Source of the DNA: Erythrobacteraceae bacterium CFH 75059
Lineage (GTDB): Bacteria; Pseudomonadota; Alphaproteobacteria; Sphingomonadales; Sphingomonadaceae
Direction: 5' to 3'
DNA: 64,000 nucleotides
Assembly (NCBI GenBank): GCA_004331795.1
Contig: SJSR01000001.1
Location: 434,001 to 498,000, forward strand
Under the pieces are notes generated by a model that worked only from the letters and a program-made list of their open reading frames with translations, made no database searches and was not told where the DNA came from. Of the stretch, positions 17,706 through 27,316 are shown one piece after another (within the stretch, counting starts at the first letter, position 1; each line of letters begins with the position of its first letter). Both the position numbers and the translations under genes were made by a program.

Positions 17706-18756
17706 CCCGCGTCGCGTCCCGCCGCGCCGCCGCGCGGGCGATCATGGCCAGCTCCTGCCGCAGCAGGACCGATGCCGCGCGGCTGTCGGTCAGCATCGCC
17801 CGGTGCAGCAGGGCGACCCGCTCCACCAGCCGGGCGATTTCCGCCGGTGGCCAGCGGCGCGCCTGCGCCTCGACGGCGCCCCGGTCGCGCCAGAACAGCC
17901 GGCGGGCCTTCTGTTCGGCCTCGAGCGCCTGGGCGAGCGGACGGCCGGCGGCCGTCTCGCGGGCGATGCGCTCGAGCTGCGCCACCCGCCGCTCGAGCGC
18001 GAGCAGCACGGTGACCGCACCGAGCTGCTGACTGGCGAGGCGTCCCAGCTCGTCCGCCAGCCGCCCGACCTTTCCGCCGAGAACGGCATCCACCACCGGC
18101 TGCACGCTGTCGTCCGCCGTCACGGCGGCGATGCTGTCCAGCGCCTCCGCCGTCGCGGTGCGCGGGCTTGTCGGCGCGGCATCGAGCAGCAGCGCCAGCT
18201 TCTCCACCTCGGCCGCGGCGATGCCGATGTCGAGACCGGCGGCCGCCGCGATGCGTTCGGCCAGCTGCGCGGAGAGCCGCACGCCGGCGGCATCGCCAAG
18301 CCTCCGCACCGTCTCGGTGACCGAGCGCAGATCCGGCGGCCAGAACACGACGACCGCCGCGTCGCCGCGCCCTTCGAGCAGCCGCGCCGTCCGCGACTTG
18401 TCCGTGGCGCCGGTCGCATGGACGATCACCGGACAGGCGGCACCCGCCCCGGCGGCGCCCGTTTCCAGCAGCGTCTGCACGGCATCGTGCGCCTCGTCGC
18501 CGCTGACCCGGACGAGGATGTGCCGGGCGCCGCCGAACAGCGACTGCGACCGCGCCTCATCGCCGAGCCGGCCCGGATCGCCGCGCAGGTCCGCGCCTGC
18601 CAGGTCGACCCGCTCGCCGGGGTCGGGCAGGTGGGCAATCAGCGCATGCGCGGCGGCGAGCGCACCGGCCTCGTCCGGTCCGCACAGGAACACCACCGAC
18701 GCGCTGCGCGCCAGCGCCGCGGCCCGCCCGGCAAACTCGCGGTTTGTCAGCTTCAT
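17686..18756 (-). CDS. holA: DNA polymerase III delta subunit
   Basis: Clamp-loader subunit that opens the sliding clamp. The 356-residue product begins MKLTNREFAGRAAAL and shows the delta-family pattern: an N-terminal AAA+-like domain without a Walker A, then domain II/III with VEKLALLLDAAP and the C-terminal collar helices ending in LRQELAMIARAAA. It is the last gene of the DUF3576-leuS-lptE-holA run, starting 13 bp after lptE. The start at 18756 was chosen because the frame upstream encodes no family similarity. Confidence 0.88.
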   Translation of the reverse strand: MKLTNREFAGRAAALARSASVVFLCGPDEAGALAAAHALIAHLPDPGERVDLAGADLRGDPGRLGDEARSQSLFGGARHILVRVSGDEAHDAVQTLLETGAAGAGAACPVIVHATGATDKSRTARLLEGRGDAAVVVFWPPDLRSVTETVRRLGDAAGVRLSAQLAERIAAAAGLDIGIAAAEVEKLALLLDAAPTSPRTATAEALDSIAAVTADDSVQPVVDAVLGGKVGRLADELGRLASQQLGAVTVLLALERRVAQLERIARETAAGRPLAQALEAEQKARRLFWRDRGAVEAQARRWPPAEIARLVERVALLHRAMLTDSRAASVLLRQELAMIARAAARRDATRVSARER

Positions 18757-18769
18757 CGGCGCGCCGGCC

Positions 18770-19258
18770 TCAGCGGCCGCGCATGGCCAGCGCGAGGTCG
18801 GTCGCGATCCGCTCCGCCACTTCCAGCGCCAGGTTCTCCAGGGCCCGCTGCTCGGCCGCGATCGTGGCGTAGTCGCTCGACACGACGTCGATCCCGGCAT
18901 CGCTGCCGGCGGTGGCATCAAGGACGATCGCGCCGGTTTCGAGGTCGACGAGCTGATAGCGGGCGCGCAGGATGCGGCGCTCGCGGCTGATCGTGTCGTC
19001 CGACAGGATCCCCAGAGTCTCGAGCTGGTCGTCGAGCCGGACGTCCAGCCGGTAACGGATCGCGCCGCTGCCGGCCGGCGCGAGCCGGTCCACGAGGGCG
19101 TTGCGCATCAGCCACCCGGCCCGCCCGGCGATGGGCGCCACCTCGATCCCGGCCATCGCGCCGGCGACGGGCCCGCTGCCCCCGGCACCGTACAGGGGCT
19201 GAAGGCTGCACGCCGGCAGCGCCAGCAGCAGGGCGCACAGGGCGAAGAGGCGCCTCAT
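18770..19258 (-). CDS. lptE: LPS assembly lipoprotein LptE
   Basis: A 162-residue outer-membrane lipoprotein (lipobox LPAC at about residues 14-17 after a hydrophobic signal) that plugs the LptD barrel. The SLQPLYG motif directly after the cysteine is characteristic of alphaproteobacterial LptE. Its ATG overlaps the leuS stop (ATGA), and holA follows after 13 bp. With lptC and lptA 1-2 kb away on the other strand, much of the LPS transport machinery is in this region, though in separate transcripts. Confidence 0.87.
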   Translation of the reverse strand: MRRLFALCALLLALPACSLQPLYGAGGSGPVAGAMAGIEVAPIAGRAGWLMRNALVDRLAPAGSGAIRYRLDVRLDDQLETLGILSDDTISRERRILRARYQLVDLETGAIVLDATAGSDAGIDVVSSDYATIAAEQRALENLALEVAERIATDLALAMRGR

Positions 19259-21762
19259 GTCACGATGTTGACCAGCCGGTCGGGCACGACGATCACCTTG
19301 CGCACCGGCGCGCCGGCCATGGCCCGCTGCACGTTGGCGCTCGCGAGCGCCAGCGCCTCGAGCTGCGCTCCGTCGGTCCCACGCGCGACGGTGAGGGTGT
19401 CGCGCAGCTTGCCCTTGACCTGCACCGCCACGGTGACCTCGTCCTCGACCAGAAGGTCGGGATCGACCTGAGGCCACGACGCCTCCGCGATCAGGCCGGC
19501 CTCGCCGATCCCGGCCCACGCCTCTTCGGCCAGATGCGGCATCATCGGGCTGACGAGCAGCAGCAGGGTGCGGATCGCCTCCGACCGGCTGGCCGATGGC
19601 GGCGCCCGCTCGATCTCGCCGGCAAGGCTGTAGAGCTTGGCCACCGCCTTGTTGAACTGGAGCCCCTCGATGTCCTGCGCCACGCCGGCCACGGTCTGAT
19701 GCACCCGCCGGTCGAGCGCCCGGTTGACGCCGGCGGCCTGCGGATCACGCTGCCCGAACAGCCGCCACAGCCGGTGGACGAACCGGGCGCAGCCCTCGAT
19801 GCCGGCCTCGGACCATGGCAGGTCGCGCTCGGGCGGAGAGTCCGACAACATGAACCAGCGCACCGCATCCGCGCCGAAGCGGTCGATGATCGCATCCGGG
19901 TCGACGACGTTCTTCTTGGATTTCGACATCTTGACGACGCGGCCGGCCGTGACCGGCGCGCCGTCGGCGATGCGGACCCAGTCGGCGCCGTCCCGGCGGA
20001 CCTCGCCGGGTGACAGCCAGCTGCCGTCCCCCAGGCTGTAGGTCTCGTGCGTCACCATTCCTTGCGTGAACAGCGATGCAAACGGCTCCTCCAGCGCGAT
20101 CCGGCCGACATGGGCCAGGGCGCGGGTCCAGAAGCGGGCATAGAGGAGATGCAGGATCGCATGTTCCACCCCGCCGATATACTGGTCCACGGGGAGCCAG
20201 CGAGCGATCTCCGCCGGATCGAACGGCCGGTCCGCTGGCTGGCTCGCGAACCGCAGAAAATACCACGAGGAATCGACAAAGGTGTCCAGCGTGTCCGTTT
20301 CCCGCCGCGCCGCGCGGCCGCAGCGGGGACACGGGACGTGCTTCCAGGTCGGATGACGTTCGAGCGGGTTGCCGGGGGTCGCGAAATCCACGTCCTCCGG
20401 CAGGACGACCGGCAGTTGCTCGCGGGGGACGGGCACGACCCCGCAAGCCTCGCAATGGATGAAGGGGATCGGCGTGCCCCAGTACCGCTGGCGGCTGACA
20501 CCCCAGTCGCGCAGGCGCCAGACGGTCTTGCCCTCGCCCCAGCCCTCCGCCTCGGCCCGCGCGACGACGGCCGCGATCGCCTCGGCAACGCGCATGCCGT
20601 CGAGGAAATCCGAATTGACGAGCACTCCGTCCGCCGTGTCCGCCTCCGCCAGCGGCGCGTCCGCCTCGTGCACGGACGGGGCGACGACGCGCAGGATGGG
20701 TAGACCGCAGGTGCTGGCAAACTCGAAGTCGCGCTGGTCGTGCCCGGGCACGCCCATGATCGCCCCGGTGCCGTAGTCCATCAGCACGAAATTGGCGATG
20801 TAGACGGGCAGCTGCGCGCCGGTGAAAGGATGGGCCGCCATGACCCCGATCCGCAGGCCGCGCTTTTCCGCCGTCTCCAGTTCGGCCGCGGTGGTGCCGC
20901 CTTTCCTGCACTGTTCGACGAAGGCGGCGGCCTCCACGTCCGTCTCCGCCGCGGCGCGGGCGAGCGGATGATCGGGCGCGACGGCAACGAAGCTCGCGCC
21001 GAAGATCGTGTCGGGACGGGTGGAATACACCTCGACGCTGCCCCCGTCGGAGAGGCGGAAGCGGAATTGTAGCCCCGTACTCCTGCCGATCCAGTTCTCC
21101 TGCATCAGCCGCACCTTGTCCGGCCAGGTGTCGAGCGTCCCCAGCCCGTCGAGCAGCGCGTCGGCAAAGGCCGTGATCTTCAGGAACCATTGATCGAGCT
21201 TGCGCCGTTCCACCAGCGCGCCCGAGCGCCACCCGCGCCCGTCGATCACCTGTTCGTTGGCCAGCACGGTCCGGTCGACCGGATCCCAGTTCACCTCCGA
21301 CTCGCGCCGGTACACAAGACCGGCCTCGTAGAGGTCGAGGAACAGCGCCTGTTCATGCCCGTAGTAGCCGGGGTCGCAGGTGGCGAACTCGCGGCTCCAG
21401 TCGAGCGCGAAGCCGATCCGCTTCAGCTGCGCCCGCATTGTCGCGATGTTGTCGCGCGTCCAGGCGCCGGGATGCACGCCCTTCTCCATCGCCGCGTTCT
21501 CGGCCGGCATGCCGAACGCGTCCCAGCCCATCGGGTGCAGCACCGCGTGCCCGGTCATGCGCTTGTAGCGCGCGAGCACGTCGCCCATGGTGTAGTTGCG
21601 CACGTGACCCATGTGGATGCGCCCGGACGGATACGGGAACATCTCCAGCACATAGGCCTTGGGGCGGTCGCCGTGGCGGTCGGCGGCGAAGCAGCCCGCC
21701 TCGTCCCACGCGCGTTGCCAGCGGGCCTCGGCGGCCGCCGGGTCGAAGTGCCTGTCGCTCAT
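19255..21762 (-). CDS. leuS: Leucyl-tRNA synthetase
   Basis: Class I aminoacyl-tRNA synthetase of 835 residues. The HIGH-like motif [11 protein letters not shown] lies at about residues 43-53, a CP1 editing domain in the middle (about 230-420), two CxxC pairs of a zinc module, and the KMSKS loop at about residue 611. The start [10 protein letters not shown] at 21762 fits the family; an in-frame ATG five codons earlier is possible. It lies 31 bp downstream of the DUF3576 gene and overlaps lptE. Confidence 0.97.
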   Translation of the reverse strand: MSDRHFDPAAAEARWQRAWDEAGCFAADRHGDRPKAYVLEMFPYPSGRIHMGHVRNYTMGDVLARYKRMTGHAVLHPMGWDAFGMPAENAAMEKGVHPGAWTRDNIATMRAQLKRIGFALDWSREFATCDPGYYGHEQALFLDLYEAGLVYRRESEVNWDPVDRTVLANEQVIDGRGWRSGALVERRKLDQWFLKITAFADALLDGLGTLDTWPDKVRLMQENWIGRSTGLQFRFRLSDGGSVEVYSTRPDTIFGASFVAVAPDHPLARAAAETDVEAAAFVEQCRKGGTTAAELETAEKRGLRIGVMAAHPFTGAQLPVYIANFVLMDYGTGAIMGVPGHDQRDFEFASTCGLPILRVVAPSVHEADAPLAEADTADGVLVNSDFLDGMRVAEAIAAVVARAEAEGWGEGKTVWRLRDWGVSRQRYWGTPIPFIHCEACGVVPVPREQLPVVLPEDVDFATPGNPLERHPTWKHVPCPRCGRAARRETDTLDTFVDSSWYFLRFASQPADRPFDPAEIARWLPVDQYIGGVEHAILHLLYARFWTRALAHVGRIALEEPFASLFTQGMVTHETYSLGDGSWLSPGEVRRDGADWVRIADGAPVTAGRVVKMSKSKKNVVDPDAIIDRFGADAVRWFMLSDSPPERDLPWSEAGIEGCARFVHRLWRLFGQRDPQAAGVNRALDRRVHQTVAGVAQDIEGLQFNKAVAKLYSLAGEIERAPPSASRSEAIRTLLLLVSPMMPHLAEEAWAGIGEAGLIAEASWPQVDPDLLVEDEVTVAVQVKGKLRDTLTVARGTDGAQLEALALASANVQRAMAGAPVRKVIVVPDRLVNIVT

Positions 21763-21793
21763 TGCCCCCCCGTGCACGGTTCGCTGACGGCGG

Positions 21794-22297
21794 TCAGGAG
21801 GCGAGCGCCTCGCGCCGCAGGTCGCGGGCCCGGGTGAGAATGATGTCCTCCAGCCGCTGCACCGTTGCCGCCTGGACGGGCGCCTCGAGCCAGGTGCCGT
21901 TCTGCAGCACCTGCCGGCTGGCCGCGACGCGCAGCGCGTCGGCGCGCAGGTCGCGGTCGAGAATGGTGATGGTGATCTTCACCCGCTCGCCCGGCTGCTG
22001 CGGCTGCGCGTACCAGTCGGTGATGATCACCCCGCCATTGGCGTCGGCCTGCAGCAGCGGCGCGAAGCTGACCGCCTCGAGAGCGGCGCGCCACAGGAAG
22101 GCGTTGACGCCGATGGAGGTGACCTGCGCGGCGGCGGCGTCCGCACGCGGACGGTCCGATCCGCCGCATCCGGCCAGCGCCGCGAGGCTTGCGAGAAGGG
22201 CCAAGGAGGCAGTCGTGCGGCGGGCGACGCGGTGGTGTGGATGAGGCACGGCGGGTTCCTGAAGCTGCTGGAGGAACGGCACCGTCGCCGCCTCCAT
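21794..22297 (-). CDS. DUF3576 family lipoprotein
   Basis: A conserved alphaproteobacterial protein of unknown function, normally just upstream of leuS as here. It has a hydrophobic segment with the lipobox LAGC, then the DUF3576 core with [21 protein letters not shown] and [21 protein letters not shown]. Two starts are possible: ATG at 22297 with AGGATC nearby, or GTG at 22249 with GGAACC upstream, which would give a more typical 28-residue lipoprotein signal. It is the first gene of the leuS-lptE-holA operon. Confidence 0.85.
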   Translation of the reverse strand: MEAATVPFLQQLQEPAVPHPHHRVARRTTASLALLASLAALAGCGGSDRPRADAAAAQVTSIGVNAFLWRAALEAVSFAPLLQADANGGVIITDWYAQPQQPGERVKITITILDRDLRADALRVAASRQVLQNGTWLEAPVQAATVQRLEDIILTRARDLRREALAS

Positions 22298-22606
22298 GGT
22301 GATCCTAATAGCTTCCCGGCGCGGCGGGGCAAGGCACCCCGTGTCTGGCGGACCCGAGGAGGCCGGCAGCCGCGCGCGGACCCGCGGGACATGGCCGGTG
22401 CGGGCGTGAACTCCCACTGAACTGGCCGGTGCGGGCGGACTGTGGACCTCGCGCCACAGCCAGGCGGAATCCGGAGCCTGCGAAGAGTCCTGCCTCTATC
22501 AACCCGCATCGCCCCTGCTCTATAGAAGGGCATTGTCCGGTGGAAGGAACTGCCGGACGAGTCAGGCTTTTGACTCAACAGCAGACGGGGCAAGAACGCA
22601 GGCGAC
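22298..22606. other. Intergenic gap with a short direct repeat
   Basis: About 310 bp between divergent genes (DUF3576 and the beta-rich exported protein), so it should hold two promoters. A 14-bp sequence beginning GGCCGGTGCGG occurs twice about 34 bp apart (near 22393 and 22425). Nothing else is recognisable and no credible gene is seen. Confidence 0.5.
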
Positions 22607-23395
22607 ATGGCACGCAGGTCCATCTCCGCCGGATTGACGAGACCGGGCTTCCTGCTCGCGGCGGCCTTGTGCGCCGCGGCGCTGCCGGCTGCGGTTCAGG
22701 CGGTGGTGCCTTCCGCCTCGGGGAGCGAGGCCGCACCCGCTCTTGGCGGACTGGGACTGTTCACGCCGGCGGGTATGGACCCTGAACTCGTTCGCCGCGC
22801 CCACGCGATTGCGCAGGAACGCGGGCTTCAGTTCACGCCGGCCGGATCCATCACCCGCACGGCGCGACCGATCACCGTCGCGGTGCGTGTCGATCAGGAC
22901 GTGGCGCGCGTCGTCACGGTGCAGCGCGCGGTCAAGACGGCCGGCGCGACCGTGATGGGCACGCACGCGCCGCCCGTCACCCTCACGCCGACCCGCTTCG
23001 ATCTTGGCGCGGCGCGCGGCTATCAGGCGTTCGCCCAGCCCGCCGCGCCCGTCCGGCTGACGGCTCCGGCTGCGCGGCGCGTCGATGTCGACGACGTGCC
23101 CATGGCCGATCTGGCGCAGTTCGGCCGCCGCCTCGTCGAGCCTGCGGGCCGCCCGTCGCGTTTCTCCTCCCGCGTCGCCCTCGCAACCGAGGAAGGGGCG
23201 CCTGGACGCACCCCGCGCACGCTCGAGGCGCTGGGCGAGCAGAGCGTCGATGTCAGCGGCTCGTTCCGCGTCCTGCGCAATCTGGATGTCACCGCCGGGG
23301 TCCGCCTGTCGCAGGATCGCGACCGCATCGCCCCGCTGACCGACGCGCAGCAGGACGACAAGGCGGTGTACGTGGGAACCCAGTTCCGGTTCTGA
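22607..23395 (+). CDS. Hypothetical exported protein ending in a barrel-like strand
   Basis: A 262-residue protein with an N-terminal signal peptide (hydrophobic residues about 13-32, probable cleavage at VQA). The C-terminal part contains alternating beta-type segments (VDVSGSFRVLRNLDVTAGVRL, quoted in part: LDVTAGVRL) and ends in TQFRF, a terminal aromatic typical of outer-membrane beta-barrels recognised by BamA. The length and single clear barrel segment are unlike a complete porin. I do not recognise the family. No neighbouring gene suggests a role; phaB begins 124 bp later on the same strand. Confidence 0.65.
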   Translation: MARRSISAGLTRPGFLLAAALCAAALPAAVQAVVPSASGSEAAPALGGLGLFTPAGMDPELVRRAHAIAQERGLQFTPAGSITRTARPITVAVRVDQDVARVVTVQRAVKTAGATVMGTHAPPVTLTPTRFDLGAARGYQAFAQPAAPVRLTAPAARRVDVDDVPMADLAQFGRRLVEPAGRPSRFSSRVALATEEGAPGRTPRTLEALGEQSVDVSGSFRVLRNLDVTAGVRLSQDRDRIAPLTDAQQDDKAVYVGTQFRF

Positions 23396-23519
23396 ACGCT
23401 GCGCCGGTGTGCGTGCGACGGACACGGACGTGCGGCGAGGCCGCATCGCCCGCGCTCGTCGCGGCGCCACGGTTGACGTGACGGCACGTCAGAAGACGGC
23501 CGCAGTGGGAGAGAAGGCT

Positions 23520-24242
23520 ATGGCACGCGTCGCGATCGTGACGGGTGGAACGCGCGGCATAGGCCGCGCGATCTGCGAACACCTCAAAGCCGACGGCTTC
23601 ACCGTCGTCGCCAACTACGCCGGCAACGAGGACGCCGCCCGGCAGGCGGGCGAGGAACTGGGCATCGCCACCTACAAGTGGGACGTCGGCGACCACCAGG
23701 CCTGCCTCGACGGATGCGAACGGGTGGCCAAGGAGGTCGGTCCGGTCGACGTGGTGGTCAACAATGCCGGCATCACCCGCGACGGCACCCTGCACCGCAT
23801 GAGCTTCGAGGACTGGAACGAGGTCATGCGGATCAATCTGGGCGGTTGCTTCAACATGGCGAAGGCCTGCTTTCCCGGCATGCGCGAACGCGGCTGGGGC
23901 CGGATCGTCAACATCGGCTCGATCAACGGACAGGCGGGGCAGTACGGGCAGGTCAACTACGCTGCCGCCAAATCGGGGATCCACGGCTTCACCAAGGCGC
24001 TGGCGCAGGAGGGCGCCAAGTTCGGCGTGACCGTCAACGCCATCGCGCCGGGCTACATCGACACCGACATGGTCGCCGCCGTGCCGCCGGCCGTGCTGGA
24101 GAAGATCGTCGCCAGGATCCCGGTCGGCCGCCTCGGCCAGGCACACGAGATCGCCCGCGGCGTGTCGTTCCTGTGCAGCGAGGACGCCGGTTTCGTCACC
24201 GGCTCGACGCTGAGCATCAATGGCGGACAGCACATGTACTGA
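23520..24242 (+). CDS. phaB: Acetoacetyl-CoA reductase
   Basis: A 240-residue short-chain dehydrogenase of the PhaB type, which reduces acetoacetyl-CoA to (R)-3-hydroxybutyryl-CoA for PHB synthesis. Cofactor motif TGGTRGIGR (8-16), NNAG, catalytic Ser in NIGSING and YAAAKSG are present, and the PhaB-typical [12 protein letters not shown] and INGGQHMY ends support this over FabG. The ATG at 23520 is preceded by GAGAAGG. phaA and phaC are not adjacent; a thiolase lies 12 kb away. Confidence 0.9.
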   Translation: MARVAIVTGGTRGIGRAICEHLKADGFTVVANYAGNEDAARQAGEELGIATYKWDVGDHQACLDGCERVAKEVGPVDVVVNNAGITRDGTLHRMSFEDWNEVMRINLGGCFNMAKACFPGMRERGWGRIVNIGSINGQAGQYGQVNYAAAKSGIHGFTKALAQEGAKFGVTVNAIAPGYIDTDMVAAVPPAVLEKIVARIPVGRLGQAHEIARGVSFLCSEDAGFVTGSTLSINGGQHMY

Positions 24243-24330
24243 CCGCTGCTGCGGCCTCCAGCGGGGGGCGGGTGCACCCGTCGGGACCGCGCGATCCGCC
24301 AGCCGGGTCGACGCGCTGTGAAGATTCGGT

Positions 24331-24350
24331 ATTTCCACGCGCATGGAAAT
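24331..24350. promoter_or_regulatory. ArsR-type operator palindrome overlapping the arsR start
   Basis: ATTTCCA and its perfect complement TGGAAAT, 6 bp apart. The right arm contains the arsR start codon region (ATG at 24343). This placement and the TTTCCA/TGGAAA arms fit an autoregulatory ArsR operator at the head of an ars operon. Confidence 0.55.
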
Positions 24351-24662
24351 GTCGGGAGCCGCGGAAGCCTTGGGCGCGCTGGCGCAGGAGCATCGGCTCG
24401 GCCTGTTCCGGCTGCTGGTGCAGGGGGAGAGGACGGCCTGTCCGCAGGCACCATCGCCTCGACGCTCGGGCTGCCGAACTCGTCGCTGTCCTTTCATCTG
24501 GCCCATCTCGTCCGCGCCGGACTGGCCCCCATGCGGCGGGAGGGCCGTTCGCTGAACTACTCGGCCGGTGACTTGGCCATGAACGCGCTGGTCGGCTTCC
24601 TGCTCGAAAATTGCTGTGGCGGAGCGGCCTGCGGCCCCGCCCTTGCGGAGATTCCTCGATGA
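24343..24662 (+). pseudogene. arsR: ArsR-family arsenic repressor, frameshifted at a G run
   Basis: The N-terminal 28 or so codons in one frame (SGAAEALGALAQEHRLGLFRLL, quoted in part: LAQEHRLGLFRLL) match the start of ArsR/SmtB repressors. The winged-helix remainder (TIASTLGLPNSSLSFHLAHL, quoted in part: LPNSSLSFHLAHL, and a C-terminal ENCCGG thiol cluster) continues in the -1 frame. The switch falls at a GGGGG tract at 24423-24427; one extra G would restore a single frame of about 106 residues. The rest is undamaged, so this is either a recent 1-bp loss, a sequencing error in the homopolymer, or -1 slippage. The stop overlaps the arsC start (ATGA). Confidence 0.8.
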
Positions 24663-25075
24663 GCGTCACCATCTACCACAATCCCGCCTGCGGAACGTCG
24701 CGCAACACGCTGGCGCTGATCCGCGCCACCGGCACGGAGCCGCGCGTCATCCATTATCTCGACACGCCCCCCTCGCGGGCCGAACTGGTCGCGCTGATCC
24801 AGGTGATGGGCATCACGCCGCGCGCCCTGTTGCGGCAGAAGGGCACGCCCTATGCCGAGCTGGGGCTGGACGATCCGTCGCTCGACGACGGGGCGCTGAT
24901 CGACGCGATGGTGGCGAACCCCGTCCTGATCAACCGTCCGATCGTCGCCGGACCGCGCGGAACGGCGCTGTGCCGCCCGTCCGAACGGGTGCTGGACCTG
25001 CTGGACCGGCCGCTTCCCGGCGATTTCGCGAAGGAAGACGGCGAGATCGTGCCGGCCGGATCCGGCGGACGATGA
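24659..25075 (+). CDS. arsC: Arsenate reductase (glutaredoxin type)
   Basis: A 138-residue ArsC that reduces arsenate to arsenite with glutathione and glutaredoxin. The active-site segment YHNPACGTSRN places the catalytic Cys at residue 11, followed by the family pattern HYLDTPPSRAEL and NPVLINRPIV. The frame is intact. It overlaps arsR upstream and its stop overlaps the start of the acr3 remnant downstream (ATGA), so this was one polycistronic unit. With the efflux gene truncated, reduction without export would be of doubtful benefit unless another exporter exists. Confidence 0.93.
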   Translation: MSVTIYHNPACGTSRNTLALIRATGTEPRVIHYLDTPPSRAELVALIQVMGITPRALLRQKGTPYAELGLDDPSLDDGALIDAMVANPVLINRPIVAGPRGTALCRPSERVLDLLDRPLPGDFAKEDGEIVPAGSGGR

Positions 25076-25152
25076 ACGCCACCGCTGCGCCTGCCGCCGC
25101 GCAGGCGACCGCGCTCGGCCTGTTCGAGCGCTGGCTGTCGGGGTGGGTCGGT
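25072..25152 (+). pseudogene. acr3: Acr3 arsenite permease, N-terminal remnant
   Basis: Starting at the ATG that overlaps the arsC stop, about 27 codons read as the N-terminus of an Acr3-type arsenite efflux permease: an Ala/Thr-rich lead followed by LGLFERWLSGWVG. Similarity stops at about 25150, just where the first membrane helix should continue, and the following 195 bp to fumC carry no permease-like sequence. The rest of the gene (about 320 codons) has been deleted. The assignment rests on one short conserved block plus operon position. Confidence 0.65.
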
Positions 25153-25348
25153 TTTCGATCCCAGATCGAGGCGGTGCGACGGGCGTCGAGTCGGGCGCCT
25201 TCGACGTTTGCGCATTCCCTAACGCGGCACGCGGCGCTAAGCGGCGCGTCATGCACGACACACCTGCCTGGACGCCCTTTCGTCTCCGTCTCCTGAACCG
25301 TGTCACATGCGGTCCATGTCTCGGTCTCGCCGCTGCCGGAGGTGCGGC

Positions 25349-26746
25349 ATGAGCGGCACGCGGCAGGAAACCGACTCCATCGGCACCATCGAGGTCGCCG
25401 ACGAGCGCCTGTGGGGCGCGCAGACGCAGCGGTCCTTGCAGAACTTCCGCATCGGCGGCGAGCGGATCCCGCTTGAAATCGTGCACGCCCTCGGCCGCAT
25501 CAAGCGGGCCGCGGCGCGCACGAATCACAAGCTCGGCCTGCTCGACGCGCGACTGGCGGACGCGATCGCCGATGCCGCGCAGCAGGTCGCGGACGGGCGG
25601 CTCGACGACGAGTTTCCGCTGGTCGTGTGGCAGACCGGGTCCGGCACGCAGTCGAACATGAACGCCAACGAGGTCATCGCCGCCGTCGCCTCGGAGGCGC
25701 TGGGCGGGCGTCGGGGCGAGAAGAAGCCGGTTCACCCCAACGACCACGTCAACATGAGCCAGTCGTCGAACGACACCTTTCCGACCGCGATCCACATCGC
25801 GGTGGCGAGCGTGCTGAACGCGCGGCTCCTTCCCGCGCTCGAGGCGCTGCACGCGGACCTCGCCGGCAAGGCGCGCGCGTGGGATCACATCATCAAGATC
25901 GGCCGCACCCACACGCAGGATGCGACGCCGCTCACGCTGGGGCAGAACTTCGGAGGCTACGCGCGCCAGATCGAAGCCGGGATCGAGCGCGTGCGCCTCA
26001 CCCTGCCGGGACTGTACGAGCTGGCGCAGGGCGGCACGGCGGTCGGCACCGGGCTGAACGCGCCCAAGGGCTTCGCCCAGGCCTTTGCCGAGGAAATCGC
26101 CCGCGACACCGGGCTGCCCTTCACCACCGCGCCCGACAAGTTCGAGGCGCTGGCCAGCCAGGATGCGCTGGTGTTCGCGCACGGGGCGCTCAACACGCTG
26201 GCGGCCTCGCTCTACAAGATCGCCAACGACATCCGCCTGCTCGGCTCCGGCCCGCGCGCCGGACTGGGCGAGCTGGCGCTGCCGGCGAACGAGCCGGGGT
26301 CGTCGATCATGCCGGGCAAGGTCAACCCCACCCAGTGCGAGGCGATGACGCAGGTCTGCGCGCAGGTCATCGGCAACCATGCCGCCGTCACCTTCGCCGG
26401 AACCCAGGGGCAGTTCGAGCTGAACGTCTATCGCCCGGTGGTGGGCTACAACGTGCTCCAGTCGGTGCGCCTGCTCGCCGATGCGGCCGACAGCTTCCGC
26501 GAAAACCTGCTGGCGGGGCTGGAACCGCGCGAGGACAACATCCGCCGGGGGGTCGAGAATTCGCTGATGCTGGTCACGGCGCTTGCTCCGTCCATCGGCT
26601 ACGACAAGGCCGCCAAGATCGCCAAGACCGCGCACGAGACGGGACAGACCCTGCGCGCGGCGGCGCTCGCCAGCGGCGACGTGACCGCCGAGGACTACGA
26701 CCGGGTGGTGCGTCCCGAGACGATGCTTGGCCCCGACCGCGACTGA
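25349..26746 (+). CDS. fumC: Fumarate hydratase class II
   Basis: TCA-cycle enzyme interconverting fumarate and malate. The 465-residue protein has [13 protein letters not shown], the B-site [17 protein letters not shown], and the superfamily signature [11 protein letters not shown] at about residues 316-326 with the catalytic serine. Oxygen-stable, iron-independent and homotetrameric. A strong GGAGGT at 25339-25344 supports the ATG at 25349. It follows the ars operon relic and is probably transcribed from the 195-bp gap. Confidence 0.96.
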   Translation: MSGTRQETDSIGTIEVADERLWGAQTQRSLQNFRIGGERIPLEIVHALGRIKRAAARTNHKLGLLDARLADAIADAAQQVADGRLDDEFPLVVWQTGSGTQSNMNANEVIAAVASEALGGRRGEKKPVHPNDHVNMSQSSNDTFPTAIHIAVASVLNARLLPALEALHADLAGKARAWDHIIKIGRTHTQDATPLTLGQNFGGYARQIEAGIERVRLTLPGLYELAQGGTAVGTGLNAPKGFAQAFAEEIARDTGLPFTTAPDKFEALASQDALVFAHGALNTLAASLYKIANDIRLLGSGPRAGLGELALPANEPGSSIMPGKVNPTQCEAMTQVCAQVIGNHAAVTFAGTQGQFELNVYRPVVGYNVLQSVRLLADAADSFRENLLAGLEPREDNIRRGVENSLMLVTALAPSIGYDKAAKIAKTAHETGQTLRAAALASGDVTAEDYDRVVRPETMLGPDRD

Positions 26747-26780
26747 GACGGCGCTGGGGGACGGGCCGGAAGCCCGGCGC

Positions 26781-26806
26781 GGAACCGGATCGCCCCTGCA
26801 CGGGTT
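26781..26806 (+). promoter_or_regulatory. Candidate EcfG-type promoter of the PRC-barrel gene
   Basis: GGAAC, 17 bp, then GGTT, close to the alphaproteobacterial general-stress sigma factor EcfG consensus (GGAAC, 16-17 bp, CGTT). It lies 32 bp before the start codon of the PRC-barrel lipoprotein, a suitable distance. Confidence 0.42.
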
Positions 26807-26837
26807 GAGAGACCAAACCGATCAGGAGACATGCTCC

Positions 26838-27278
26838 ATGCGCCTGCGCCTGCTTCCCGTCCTGTTCACCGCTCCGCTGGCTCTGGCGGCGTGCAACCAG
26901 AACTCCGGCACCACCGCGACGACCGAGGGTCAAACGGCGGTCGCGACGGCGCCGGCGGCCGCTCCGGGTCAGCCGGCGGGCACGGTGGCGGCGGGCGACA
27001 TCGTGGCGCTCGGCCTGACCGAGCGGCAACTGCTCGACGCCGACCTGATCGACCCGTCGGGCCGTGACATCGGCGATGTGGAAGGGGTGCTCCGCAACGC
27101 GTCCGGGCAGGTCGACAGGCTGCTTGTCGAGGTCGAGAACACGAGCCCCGACCGCTACGTGCATGTGCCCATTGACGGGCTGGCGGTGGTGCAGCGCGGG
27201 GACGACATCGATCTGTCGACCTCCATGACCCAGCAGCAGCTCGCCGCGCTGCCGGCCGTCGACCGCAACGCGCGCTGA
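26838..27278 (+). CDS. PRC-barrel domain lipoprotein
   Basis: A 146-residue predicted lipoprotein (lipobox LAAC at about residues 16-19) with an Ala/Thr/Pro linker and one PRC-barrel-like domain: LLDADLIDPSGRDIGDVEGVL (quoted in part: SGRDIGDVEGVL), then VEVENTSPDRYVHVPIDGL. PRC barrels bind RNA or anchor other proteins; in sphingomonads such envelope forms are often stress-associated. AGGAG precedes the ATG at 26838 and an EcfG-like promoter lies upstream. No partner gene is obvious. Confidence 0.78.
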   Translation: MRLRLLPVLFTAPLALAACNQNSGTTATTEGQTAVATAPAAAPGQPAGTVAAGDIVALGLTERQLLDADLIDPSGRDIGDVEGVLRNASGQVDRLLVEVENTSPDRYVHVPIDGLAVVQRGDDIDLSTSMTQQQLAALPAVDRNAR

Positions 27279-27316
27279 AGCCGGACGCATCCGCCGGGGT
27301 CGGCTGCACGGAGTTG

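Noticed and set aside
25150-25348. tRNA-like or attachment-site-like sequence at the acr3 deletion junction
   Set aside because: A GGTTTTCGATCCC stretch resembles a T-arm, but no cloverleaf or flanking direct repeat can be built around it.
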